The notes below the pieces were generated by a model. The model searched no databases. It was given only the letters and a program-made list of their open reading frames with translations, and was not told the DNA's origin. A stretch of 64,000 nt of DNA, from positions 62,001 through 126,000 of the forward strand of contig JBGPFE010000008.1 of the NCBI GenBank assembly GCA_041483135.1, given 5' to 3'. Positions 45,226 to 53,503 of this stretch are shown here, piece after piece. How positions within the stretch are numbered: the first letter of the stretch is position 1; each line of letters starts with the position of its first letter. The translations under genes and the position numbers were made by a program. This DNA is from PALSA-1004 sp041483135. Its GTDB lineage: Bacteria; Pseudomonadota; Gammaproteobacteria; Burkholderiales; SG8-41.

Positions 45226-45879
45226 ATGAAGAACTGGAAATCGCTGATGTGGAGCAGCATCCTGGCCGTCGCCAGCCTGAGCTATGCGCTGGGGGTTCTG
45301 GCGGCAGACGAACTCAGTTGGTACGTCGGCGGCGGCTTTGGCAGGAGCGACGCAAAACGCACGACCAGCTGGGCAACCACGGTGGATGCCATACTTTTGA
45401 CAAACGGTTTTACCAGCAACACTTTGATCAGCAGTCATGAGACTGCGTGGAAAATATTCGGTGGCTACCAGTTCAACCAGAATTTCGCAATCGAGGCTGG
45501 CTACACCGATTTCGGCAGATTCAACGGAACCACTTACATTAGTGCACCGGCGCCAGGAGTAGCCGCTGCCAAATGGAATGCAAGCAGCCCGCTGAATGTT
45601 GCTGTGGTCGGCACTTTCCCTGTCTGGGACCGGTTCGCCGTCCTGGGAAAACTCGGAGTTGCCGTGACCAAGGTGACTGCCAGCGTCGCGCCGCCATCGC
45701 CCGTAAGTCTGAGCGCCACCCGGGTTCAGCCGCTGCTGGGCGTGGGGTTGAAATACGACTTTACGAAGGCATTCGCGGTGCGCGGCGAATTTGAGCGATT
45801 CAACAACGTAGGCGACGGCTCCAACACAGGGCAGACGCCTATCAACGTGTGGTCACTGAGCGGCCAATACCGCTTCTAG
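45226..45879 (+). CDS. Outer-membrane beta-barrel protein (OmpA-like/porin family)
   Basis: This protein of 217 residues has a signal peptide ending GVLAADE. Barrel-type strands follow: WYVGGGFGRSDAK, WKIFGGYQFNQNFAIEAGYTDFG, QPLLGVGLKYDF and FAVRGEFERFN, with the C-terminal Phe of outer-membrane proteins (GQYRF). It is related to the protein at 23505-24140. The gene stands alone after the tRNA-Phe repeat array. Confidence 0.87.
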   Translation: MKNWKSLMWSSILAVASLSYALGVLAADELSWYVGGGFGRSDAKRTTSWATTVDAILLTNGFTSNTLISSHETAWKIFGGYQFNQNFAIEAGYTDFGRFNGTTYISAPAPGVAAAKWNASSPLNVAVVGTFPVWDRFAVLGKLGVAVTKVTASVAPPSPVSLSATRVQPLLGVGLKYDFTKAFAVRGEFERFNNVGDGSNTGQTPINVWSLSGQYRF

Positions 45880-46028
45880 TTTCGCACGGCGCGCACGCTC
45901 GCGCTGGTCGCAATTTGGCTGCTTGCAGCTTCGGCGCGCGTTGGCAGGAACTCCCGGGCACGCCGCGAACACTTGGATAATGCGCAGGATTTCCTGCTGA
46001 CGCGCAGTCTACTCATTCATCGGCACCG

Positions 46029-46436
46029 TCAGTGCCGTGCCGTGTACCCAGCCTTGCCGGAGGCAGCCTTGGTTCCTCGCATGCCTTCGGGCGGCGCAAT
46101 CTTGCCGAGCTTGGCGAGCCGCGTCTCGATTGCAAAATGAGAGCGCTGGTGCTGGGCGGCAAGCTCGGGGATTTGCCTGCCGGCGTCGAATGCGGCGGCA
46201 AGCGCATTGTCTTCATCGGCCGACCACGGCTTGCCGGCATTCTGCGGCGCGTTTGCGCTGCCGTCGGCGCGCTGCTTGGGCACGGGGCCTGTTTCCAGCG
46301 CGCGCAACGCGAAGAAGAGCGCCCGCACGGTATCGGGATGCTGATAGGGACTGTCGGCGCGAAAGACTTCTCCGGTATGCGGGTCGACGCCATTCGCCAG
46401 TTGCTGCAGGATTTTCAGTGCTGCTTCTTTTTCCAT
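46029..46436 (-). CDS. Conserved protein with SANT/Myb-like helical segment
   Basis: This cytoplasmic protein has 135 residues. The N-terminal half is EAALKILQQLANGVDPHTGEVFRADSPYQHPDTVRALFFAL. The C-terminal half, KPWSADEDNALAAAFDAGRQIPELAAQHQRSHFAIETRLAKLGKI, looks like a SANT/Myb-type helical motif, suggesting DNA or protein binding. The function is not known. GGAGAACAT overlaps its start. The 273 bases upstream (46437-46709) show no gene; they include the palindrome TAGGCC-aaa-type at 46621-46636. Confidence 0.75.
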   Translation of the reverse strand: MEKEAALKILQQLANGVDPHTGEVFRADSPYQHPDTVRALFFALRALETGPVPKQRADGSANAPQNAGKPWSADEDNALAAAFDAGRQIPELAAQHQRSHFAIETRLAKLGKIAPPEGMRGTKAASGKAGYTARH

Positions 46437-46709
46437 GATGTTCTCCTGAGGTTGTTTTCCGTAATCGTTCCATTGATTACCGGCCAGGGCCGGCGCGGAT
46501 TAAACGGCGCGCAATGTCCGCTTTGAGCCCGCGCAGTTAATGCCGGCATCAGCCGGCGGTTAACTGTAATTACAGACAGAAACGTGCCGGATGCAAATGC
46601 GTGGACGGCCAAAGGGTCAGTAGGCCAAAAGGCCTATTCCCCCGATGACCCGGGGATTCAGGACCGGATGGACTGCATTTGACGCGCACGTGCTTGCGTT
46701 GCCGGCAGG

Positions 46710-47513
46710 CTAATCGATTCTGGAAATATCGCCGGTGAACTCGAACGCGCAGAAAGAGCCGCCATGAAACTCGGTTGCGGGATCACCGGCCGGCGGTGTT
46801 TTACCGGATAGCTCCCGGGCAAAATCCTCGGCGTTGTCCTGCGGCTTATAGTTGAGGAAGTCCGCCGCCGGATTCACCCAGCGGCTGCGCGTATTGGCCG
46901 ACGCGCCATACACGATCAGATAGTGATAATCCGGAGCGTCGATGCAGCGGCGCACCAATTGCACCGTGTCGCGCGGGCTGATCCAGGTGCTCAACTGGCG
47001 CGCGTCCTGCGGCCGCTCGCGGTATGAGCCGATGCGCAGGCAGGCAACGCTCAATCCGTATTTGTCCGAGTACATGCGTCCGAGCGCTTCGCCGAACACC
47101 TTGCTCACGCCATAGCAGCCATCGGGACGCGGCAGTATATCGGTGCCGATTTTCTGCGATACGCGGTAATAGCCGACTGCGTGGTTCGAACTCGCGTAAA
47201 TCATGCGCTTGACGCGGTTCAAACGCGCCGCCTCGAATACGTTGTAGGTGCCGACGATGTTGGTGGGCAAAATCGTATCCCAAGTGTTCTCGCGCGGCAC
47301 GCCGGCGAGATGCACGACGCAATCGACGTCCTTGAGCGCTGTGCGCATGGCCTCGGGGTCGGTGATATCGGCGGCGAACAGTTCTTCGCCGGCACGCGCC
47401 GCGTCCTGCGGCTTGATATCGAGCAGGCGCAGCGCCGGATAATGGCCATAAAGGCCGGCGCGCAGCGTACGGCCGATTAAGCCGCCGGAGCCGGTGATCA
47501 GAATACGTTTCAT
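46710..47513 (-). CDS. NAD-dependent epimerase/dehydratase, uronate-dehydrogenase-like
   Basis: This extended SDR enzyme has 267 residues. The Rossmann motif GSGGLIGRTL is at about 8-17, DCVVHLAG in the middle, the catalytic Ser region YASSNHAVGYYR follows, and the YxxxK pair is in CYGVSKVFGEALGRMYS. The pattern SSNHAVGYY and RIGSYRERPQDARQLSTWIS is typical of the group that includes uronate dehydrogenase, which oxidises glucuronate or galacturonate. The exact substrate is not fixed. Confidence 0.85.
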   Translation of the reverse strand: MKRILITGSGGLIGRTLRAGLYGHYPALRLLDIKPQDAARAGEELFAADITDPEAMRTALKDVDCVVHLAGVPRENTWDTILPTNIVGTYNVFEAARLNRVKRMIYASSNHAVGYYRVSQKIGTDILPRPDGCYGVSKVFGEALGRMYSDKYGLSVACLRIGSYRERPQDARQLSTWISPRDTVQLVRRCIDAPDYHYLIVYGASANTRSRWVNPAADFLNYKPQDNAEDFARELSGKTPPAGDPATEFHGGSFCAFEFTGDISRID

Positions 47514-47639
47514 CGGATTTATCCCTTAAACCGTTTAATCGCGAAACTAGGTTGCGGCGGCGTCAAGACCCCGCTCGCGATGGACGCGCACGGCAAGAGT
47601 CTCTCCTGCGCGCTGCTCGAAATGGAGATCGATACTTAG

Positions 47640-47716
47640 GGAAGCTCTGATTAAGAGTCTTCTTTATTCAGAGCTTCCTCTGAAGCGGGGGAAATGCAAG
47701 GGGGCCGTGCCCCTTG
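47640..47716 (-). terminator. Two hairpins downstream of the Bug-family gene
   Basis: The sequence GGAAGCTCTGA (47640-47650) is inverted at 47668-47678, and CAAGGGG (47697-47703) is inverted as CCCCTTG at 47710-47716. They lie just past the stop codon of the gene at 47729 on the minus strand. No strong T run follows, so they may act as rho-independent-like or stabilising structures. Confidence 0.5.
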
Positions 47717-47728
47717 TTCAGGGATTCC

Positions 47729-48706
47729 CTAGTCCGCTTTGGCGCCGGTGGCTTCCACCACCGTGCGCCATTTATCGATCTCGGCCCTGATGATCGCCGC
47801 GAACTGATCGGGCGTGTTGCCGACCGGCTCGGCGCCCTGGTTCCTGAAGCTGTCGCGAATTTCCGGCAGCTGCAGCACTTTCACCGTCTCGCGGTGCAGT
47901 TGATCGATCACCGGTTGTGGTGTCTTCGCCGGCGCCAGCAGCCCGTACCAAGCGTTCGATTCGTAACCACGCAGGCCCGATTCGTCGATCGTCGGCACCC
48001 CGGGCATTACCGCCGAACGCCTGAGCGAAGCCACTCCAAGCGCACGCAGCCGGCCCGACTTGACGTGCGGCAGCGCGACCAGCACGGTAGTGAAGGTAAG
48101 CTGGGTTTCCCCGCTGATCAGCGCAATGATCGAAGGCGCGGCGCCCTTGTAGGCGACGTGCGTCATCTTGACGCCGGCCATGCTGTTGAATAGTTCCGCC
48201 GACAGATGCGCCGGCGTGCCGTTGCCGACCGAGGCGTAGAGAATTTCGCCCGGACGCCGCTTCGCGAGGGCGATCAGATCTTTCACTGTTTTGACCGGCA
48301 GCGCGGGGTTCACGACGAGAATATTGGGGACCGTCGCAATCAGCGTGATCGGCGCAAAATCCCTGACGGTGTCGTAGCCGAGCTTCGAGTAGAGCGATGC
48401 ATTCTGCGCATGGCTTGCGAACGTCGCGAGCAGCGTATAGCCGTCGGGCGCGGCTTTGGCGACGGCCTCGGTGCCGACGGTGCCGCCGGCACCCGAGCGG
48501 TTGTCGATGACGACAGTTTGCCCGAGGTTCTCCGAGAGCTTGGGCGAGAGGATGCGCGCGACGGTGTCGATGCCGCCGCCCGCAGGAAACGGCACCACCA
48601 TGCGGAGCGGCTTGTTTGGAAAGGTTTGGGCGGTGGCGGGTGCGGTGCAGCATGCCAGTATTGCGATGACCGCGGCCGCACGGAGTCTTGATTCAATATT
48701 CATCAC
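47729..48706 (-). CDS. Bug-family periplasmic binding protein (TctC-like)
   Basis: This protein of 325 residues has a signal peptide ending APATAQT. The start of the mature protein, FPNKPLRMVVPFPAGGGIDTVARILSPKLSENLGQTVVIDNRSGAGG, and the later GVPTIDESGLRGYESNAWYGLLAP are characteristic of the Bug/tripartite tricarboxylate receptor family. Such proteins capture carboxylates or related small molecules in the periplasm. No TctA or TctB membrane subunit lies beside it. Confidence 0.92.
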   Translation of the reverse strand: MMNIESRLRAAAVIAILACCTAPATAQTFPNKPLRMVVPFPAGGGIDTVARILSPKLSENLGQTVVIDNRSGAGGTVGTEAVAKAAPDGYTLLATFASHAQNASLYSKLGYDTVRDFAPITLIATVPNILVVNPALPVKTVKDLIALAKRRPGEILYASVGNGTPAHLSAELFNSMAGVKMTHVAYKGAAPSIIALISGETQLTFTTVLVALPHVKSGRLRALGVASLRRSAVMPGVPTIDESGLRGYESNAWYGLLAPAKTPQPVIDQLHRETVKVLQLPEIRDSFRNQGAEPVGNTPDQFAAIIRAEIDKWRTVVEATGAKAD

Positions 48707-48729
48707 GCTTCACCGAAAATCCTTCGCCG

Positions 48730-49659
48730 CTATTTTGAATCGGCTTTCAAAATCTCGAACGCCGCCTGCAGCAATTTTTCGATGCGCGCTTTTTCCCTGG
48801 CGACACTCTCGTCGGTCCATTCCCACAGCCCGCGCCCGGCTTTCATGCCGATATTGCCTTTGGCGACCATGTCCTTGAGAAACTGCGGGGGCGCCTGGTC
48901 GTTGTGCAGGCTTGGATACAGCGACTTGCCGGCGTAGAGGTTGGTGTCCCAGCCCGACATTTCCTTCTGCAACATCGGCCCGCAGGCAAGGAAGCGGAAG
49001 CCGAAGCCGTAGCGCACCGCGGTATCGACGCCTTCGGGCGACACCGCGCCCTCGGCGATCAGATACAGCGCTTCGCGCATCATCGCGTGCTGCAGCCGGT
49101 TGCCGATGAAGCCTGGAATGTCCTTGTTGACGCGCACCGGCGCCTTGCCGAGTTCTTTCTGATTTTGCTCGAGCCAGTCGGCGATCTTCTTGTCCGTGAA
49201 ATCGGCCTGGATGATCTCGACCAGCGGCACCAGGTGCGCCGGCATGAAATAATGCAGGCCGACCACGCGCGAGCGGGTCTTCAGGTGCTTGCCGATTGCG
49301 CCGATCGGGAAAGTCGAGGTGTTGCTCGCGAGAGGAATGGCGGGCCGCGCGAGCGCTTCGAGTTGCGTGAACAGTTTTTTCTTAAGCTCGAGATCTTCGG
49401 TCGCGGCCTCGACCACGAGGTCGACCTGCTGCCATGGAATCGCCTCGAGACTCGCGTAGGTCTTGACGAGTGCCGCGCTGCCGGCGGCTGCGCCGAGCTT
49501 TTTGAGACCGCTGCCGAGGCGCGCCGGCAGCGCGTCGCGCGTTTTCGCCGATGGGCTCATCACGTGCACATGCCAGTTGCCGGCGGCGAAAATGGTCGCG
49601 ATGTCGCCGCCCATGATGCCGCCGCCGATAATGACTACGCCTGATTGTTTTTGGGCCAT
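48730..49659 (-). CDS. 3-hydroxyacyl-CoA dehydrogenase family protein
   Basis: This protein of 309 residues has the NAD-binding motif VVIIGGGIMGGDIA at the N-terminus and EAATEDLELKKKLFTQLE with SNTSTFPIGAIGKHL following. The catalytic His lies in VGLHYFMPAH, and the C-terminal dimerisation part has DIPGFIGNRLQHAMMREALYLIAEGAVSPEGVD. It oxidises a 3-hydroxyacyl-CoA or similar hydroxy acid with NAD. It is 23 bp upstream of the Bug-family gene, suggesting linked uptake and catabolism. Confidence 0.91.
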   Translation of the reverse strand: MAQKQSGVVIIGGGIMGGDIATIFAAGNWHVHVMSPSAKTRDALPARLGSGLKKLGAAAGSAALVKTYASLEAIPWQQVDLVVEAATEDLELKKKLFTQLEALARPAIPLASNTSTFPIGAIGKHLKTRSRVVGLHYFMPAHLVPLVEIIQADFTDKKIADWLEQNQKELGKAPVRVNKDIPGFIGNRLQHAMMREALYLIAEGAVSPEGVDTAVRYGFGFRFLACGPMLQKEMSGWDTNLYAGKSLYPSLHNDQAPPQFLKDMVAKGNIGMKAGRGLWEWTDESVAREKARIEKLLQAAFEILKADSK

Positions 49660-49744
49660 GCCTGTGACTCCTCACATTGAAGCCGCGCTGGTGTAGCGGT
49701 TCCTGCAGCCTGCCGGACTTCGACCCGCGCTAGTTCGAAACCGG

Positions 49745-49852
49745 CTAGTGCCGTTCCAACTTGTTTCTCTCAACGCAGGCGCATCGCTTGCCGGCGGTGA
49801 TCTGGCTGCAGAGGACTGTTAGGTTTGCCGCAAATAGTTGGAACGGTACTAG
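49745..49852. repeat. 108-bp CTAG-ended element, copy 3 (inverted)
   Basis: Same length as the other copies, opposite orientation, with a single change in one inverted repeat. Its right-hand CTAG supplies, on the minus strand, the TAG stop of the methyltransferase gene at 49849-50679. Confidence 0.88.
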
Positions 49853-50679
49853 CGGCGCTTGGTCGCGCTCCAGCGGCCGCTGCCTTTGACCGAGCCCTCG
49901 ATGGTGTTGCCGCTGACGCGGCCGCTGTACTCGGCGGCGCCGGCGCTGAAACTCAATTGATCGCCGCGCAGATGTCCGTTCGTGATCGGCACGGTACTGC
50001 CGCCGGATTTTAGCGTGCCGGCAATCATCTGGAAGCTTTGCTTGAGTTCGAGCTCGCCTTGCGCGGACTGCCAGGTGCCTTCGACTTTCGCCGGCACGAT
50101 CCACAAATGGGCGGTGCAGTAGTAGCTGCAGCCCGCGCTTTCTTCCACCGTGGTCGTCTTGTCGTCTTTCCACTCCCCCATTGTGAACGTGTTCGACACG
50201 ATGCGCGTGCCGGGCTTGAGAGCGAGGATTTTCTGGCGCAGCTTGAGGTTGATGTCCGGCAGCAAAAACATGGTGATCACGGTCGCCTGCGAGAAATCGC
50301 TTTCGAACAGATCGGCTTTCATGAAGCTCGCTTTGCCGGCAACACCCGCCTTCTCGGCGTTGCGCTTGGAGAGCTCGACCATGTCTGGGTTGTATTCGAT
50401 GCCCGTCGCGCGCGCGCCGCGCTGGGCGGCGGTGATCACGGTGCGGCCGTCGCCCGAGCCGAGGTCGATCACGTAATCGTTGGGCGTGACTTTAGCGATG
50501 TCGAGCATTTTGTCGACCAGTGCCTGCGGCGTCGGCACCCAGACCACGTCCTTGCCCGGCTGGCCGGAATGCGGCTCGAATTCCTTCTGCGCCGGTTGCG
50601 CCTGCGCGAATGCTCCCGCCGCAAATACGGCCAACAGTAGTGCCGACCATGACTGACGCATAAGATGCAATGCGAACAT
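49849..50679 (-). CDS. Exported SAM-methyltransferase-like protein, paralogue 1
   Basis: This protein of 276 residues has a Sec-type signal peptide (LLLAVFAAGAFAQA; an ATG at codon 7 is an alternative start). The Rossmann methyltransferase motif I YVIDLGSGDGRTVI is at about 69-82, followed by GIEYNPDMVELSKRNA and a post-motif region. The last 95 residues form a beta-rich extension (GTLKSGGSTVPITNGHLRGDQLSFSAG). It is the last of three tandem paralogues. Export of a methyltransferase is odd because SAM is cytoplasmic. The TAG stop lies in repeat copy 3. Confidence 0.86.
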   Translation of the reverse strand: MFALHLMRQSWSALLLAVFAAGAFAQAQPAQKEFEPHSGQPGKDVVWVPTPQALVDKMLDIAKVTPNDYVIDLGSGDGRTVITAAQRGARATGIEYNPDMVELSKRNAEKAGVAGKASFMKADLFESDFSQATVITMFLLPDINLKLRQKILALKPGTRIVSNTFTMGEWKDDKTTTVEESAGCSYYCTAHLWIVPAKVEGTWQSAQGELELKQSFQMIAGTLKSGGSTVPITNGHLRGDQLSFSAGAAEYSGRVSGNTIEGSVKGSGRWSATKRR

Positions 50680-50733
50680 TTTTAATTCTCCGATTATGGG
50701 TTGTGACGACGAGGGCCGATTTTTCCGGCGCCA

Positions 50734-51567
50734 TTATTTCCCGGGTGACGCCGCCGGCTTGCTCGTGCGCGTCGCGTTCCAGCTGCCCGAGCTGCTGCCT
50801 TTGACCGTGCCTTCGATGGTGTTGCCGTTCACACGGCCCGCGTATTCGGCATCGCCGGCGCGGAAGCTCAGTTGATCGCCGCGCAGCCTGCCGTTTGCGA
50901 TCATCATCGTGTTGCCGCCTGACTTGAGCGTGCCGATGACCATTTGGAAATTCTGTGCGAGCGTGAGCTCACCCTGCGCGAGTTGCCAGGTGCCTTCGGC
51001 TTTGGCTGGCACGATCCATAGATACGCGGTGCGGCCGTCGAACGACTCGGTCTGGTCGGGCGCCCATTCTTCCATCGAGAACGCGTGCGACACGATACGC
51101 GTGCCGGGCTTGAGATCGAGAATTTTCGGGCGTAGCTTGAGGTTGAGCTGCGGCAGCAGGTACATCGTGATCACGGTGGCCTGCGAGAAATCGCTTTCGA
51201 ATATATCGGCCTTGACGAAATTGGCTTTGCCGGCGACGCCTTCCTTTTCGGCGTTGCGCCTGGAGAGCTCGACCATGTCGGGGTTGTATTCGATACCGAG
51301 CGCGCGCGCGCCGCGCTTGGCAGCGGTGATAACGGTGCGGCCGTCGCCCGAGCCAAGGTCGATCACGTAATCATCCGGCGTGACTTTCGCCATGTTGAGC
51401 ATTTTGTCGACGAGCCCCTGCGGTGTCGGCACCCAGATCACGTCCTTGCCTTCCTGGCCGACCTGGGGTACGAATCCCTTTTGCGCCGGCTGCGCGCAAA
51501 CGGCGGCGGCGAGCATGAACAGCAACAGCGTCAGAAACGACCGGCGCAGAAAATGCGTAACCAACAT
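50734..51567 (-). CDS. Exported SAM-methyltransferase-like protein, paralogue 2
   Basis: This protein of 277 residues has the same architecture as its neighbours: signal peptide ending AVCAQ, then PTPQGLVDKMLNMAKVTPDDYVIDLGSGDGRTVI, GIEYNPDMVELSRRNAEKEG, ATVITMYLLPQLNLKLRPKIL and the beta-rich C-terminal domain. It is 54 bp from paralogue 1 and 57 bp from paralogue 3. The shared motif I is intact. Confidence 0.88.
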   Translation of the reverse strand: MLVTHFLRRSFLTLLLFMLAAAVCAQPAQKGFVPQVGQEGKDVIWVPTPQGLVDKMLNMAKVTPDDYVIDLGSGDGRTVITAAKRGARALGIEYNPDMVELSRRNAEKEGVAGKANFVKADIFESDFSQATVITMYLLPQLNLKLRPKILDLKPGTRIVSHAFSMEEWAPDQTESFDGRTAYLWIVPAKAEGTWQLAQGELTLAQNFQMVIGTLKSGGNTMMIANGRLRGDQLSFRAGDAEYAGRVNGNTIEGTVKGSSSGSWNATRTSKPAASPGK

Positions 51568-51624
51568 GTTCGTTCTCCGAGGATTGAATTACAGCGAAAA
51601 TACGACCGTGAACTTCCTGGGGCG

Positions 51625-52473
51625 TTAATCTTTGGGCGATGATACCGGATTGTTGGCGCGCAGGGTGGCGTTCCAGCCCGTGGTATTCCCGCCCGCCTTG
51701 ACGCTGCCTTCGATCCGGTCGCCGCTCACGCGGCCGCTGTAGTCGGCGCCGCCGGCTTTGAAGCTCAATTGGTCGCCGCGCAGCCTGCCACCATTGATCG
51801 TCGTCAGCGTGCCGGCGCCTGATCTGAGCGTGCCGGCAAGCATCTGAAAGCTTTGCTTGAGCGTAATCTCGCCCTGCGGCAGCTGCCACACGCCCGCGAC
51901 TTTGGCCGGCACGATCCACAGGTAGGCGGTTTTGCCGTCGACGGTGTCGGTCCGGTCGGGTTTCCAATCGCCCATGTCGAACGCGTGCGACACCACGCGC
52001 GTGCCGGGCCTGAGATCGAGGATTTTCGGGCGCAGCTTGAGATTGAGATCGGGCAGCAGATACATCGTGATGACGGTGGCTTCGCTGAAATCGGTCTCGA
52101 ACAGGTCGGCCTTCATGAACTTGACCTTGCCGGCAACGCCTGCTTTCTGCGCCGCGCGGTTGCTGTATTCGACCATGTCCGGGTTGTACTCGATGCCTAT
52201 CGCCCGTGCGCCGCGCTTCGCGGCGGTGATGACGGTGCGGCCGTCGCCAGAGCCAAGATCGATCACGTAGTCCTTTGCCGTCACCTGCGCGAGGTCGAGC
52301 ATCTTATTGACGACTTCCTGCGGCGTCGGCAGCCAGATCACGTCCTTGCCTTCCTGGTAAGGTTGCGGCTCGTAGGTTTTTTGCGCGGGCTGCGCCTGCG
52401 CCGGCACGCCGGTGCCAGGCAGCAGCAGCGCAACAGCGGCAACCAGCAGGCGCAGATGTCGAATTGCAGTCAT
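51625..52473 (-). CDS. Exported SAM-methyltransferase-like protein, paralogue 3
   Basis: This protein of 282 residues is the first gene of the tandem set. Its signal peptide ends VPAQA. Motif I is again VIDLGSGDGRTVI, with GIEYNPDMVEYSNRAAQKAG and LPDLNLKLRPKILDLRPGTRVVSHAFDMGDW. The C-terminal beta domain has INGGRLRGDQLSFKAGGADYSGRVSGDRIEGSVK. It is 30 bp downstream of the second Bug-family gene in the same transcription direction. Confidence 0.88.
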   Translation of the reverse strand: MTAIRHLRLLVAAVALLLPGTGVPAQAQPAQKTYEPQPYQEGKDVIWLPTPQEVVNKMLDLAQVTAKDYVIDLGSGDGRTVITAAKRGARAIGIEYNPDMVEYSNRAAQKAGVAGKVKFMKADLFETDFSEATVITMYLLPDLNLKLRPKILDLRPGTRVVSHAFDMGDWKPDRTDTVDGKTAYLWIVPAKVAGVWQLPQGEITLKQSFQMLAGTLRSGAGTLTTINGGRLRGDQLSFKAGGADYSGRVSGDRIEGSVKAGGNTTGWNATLRANNPVSSPKD

Positions 52474-52503
52474 GGCCGATCTATTTTTCCTGATCGAGTA
52501 ATT

Positions 52504-53493
52504 CTATTCCGGCCGCGCGCCGGAGGCCCTGACGACCGGCGCCCAGCGCGCGATTTCCGCCTTGATATGTGCGCCGAACTCCTCGGGCGTGTCGCCGACC
52601 GGGATGGCGCCGTCGGCGGCGAGTTTGTCGCGGACGTCCGGCCGGGCCAGCGCCTTGATCATTTCCGCGTTGAGCTTCATGACGATCTCGCGGGGAGTAG
52701 CGGCCGGCGCGAGCACGCCGTACCACTGCGTCGCTTCGTAACCCGGCACGCCGGCTTCGGCGATCGTCGGCAACTCGGGCATCAGCGCGAGACGCTTGGC
52801 GGTGCCGACTGCAAGTGGCCGCAGCTTCCCCGACCGGAGGTGCGGCATCACTGCCGGCATGCCCGTGATCATCATCGAAGTCTGTCCCGCGATCAGATCG
52901 ATCAACGCCGGCCCGGTGCCTTTGTAGGGAACGTGCGTGAGCTCGACCTTGGCGAGCAGCTCGAAGTACGCGGCCGCGAGGTGCGCGGCGCTGCCGTTGC
53001 CGCCGGAGCCGTAGAGCAACTGCTTCGGCTTGGCGCGCGCGAGCGCGAGGAATTCCCTGACCGAGCGCGCCGGCAGCGACGGGTGCACGACCATGGCGTT
53101 CGGCACCATCGCGAGCAGCGTGATCGGCGCAAAGCCCTTGATCGGGTCGTACGGCAGTTTGGGATACAGCGTCGGGTTGACGCCGAACGTGCCGATGTGG
53201 CCCATCACGATGGTGTAGCCGTCGGGCGCCGCGCGCGCGGCGAGCTCGACGCCGATCGTTCCCGCCGCGCCGCCGCGGTTTTCAACGATGACCTGCTGCC
53301 CCAGCGACTCGGTCATTTTCAGCGCGACGATGCGCGCGAGAAAATCGGTGCTGCCGCCCGGCGGAAACGGCGCGATGAAGCGTATCGGCTTCGACGGGTA
53401 AGCCTGCGCGTCGGCGCAGCCCGAAAAAAATACCGCCAGCGCAACCGCAAACAATCCGGCAATAACCGGTGTTTTTCCCGCCGCGCTTATCAT
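52504..53493 (-). CDS. Bug-family periplasmic binding protein (TctC-like)
   Basis: This protein of 329 residues has a signal peptide ending GCADAQA and the family start YPSKPIRFIAPFPPGGSTDFLARIVALKMTESLGQQVIVENRGG. Later blocks include PTLYPKLPYDPIKGFAPITLLA and MPELPTIAEAGVPGYEATQWYGVLAP. It lies 10 bp downstream of the CoA-transferase gene, so it may supply that pathway with an organic acid. Confidence 0.92.
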   Translation of the reverse strand: MISAAGKTPVIAGLFAVALAVFFSGCADAQAYPSKPIRFIAPFPPGGSTDFLARIVALKMTESLGQQVIVENRGGAAGTIGVELAARAAPDGYTIVMGHIGTFGVNPTLYPKLPYDPIKGFAPITLLAMVPNAMVVHPSLPARSVREFLALARAKPKQLLYGSGGNGSAAHLAAAYFELLAKVELTHVPYKGTGPALIDLIAGQTSMMITGMPAVMPHLRSGKLRPLAVGTAKRLALMPELPTIAEAGVPGYEATQWYGVLAPAATPREIVMKLNAEMIKALARPDVRDKLAADGAIPVGDTPEEFGAHIKAEIARWAPVVRASGARPE

Positions 53494-53503
53494 GCCTCGC
53501 CTC

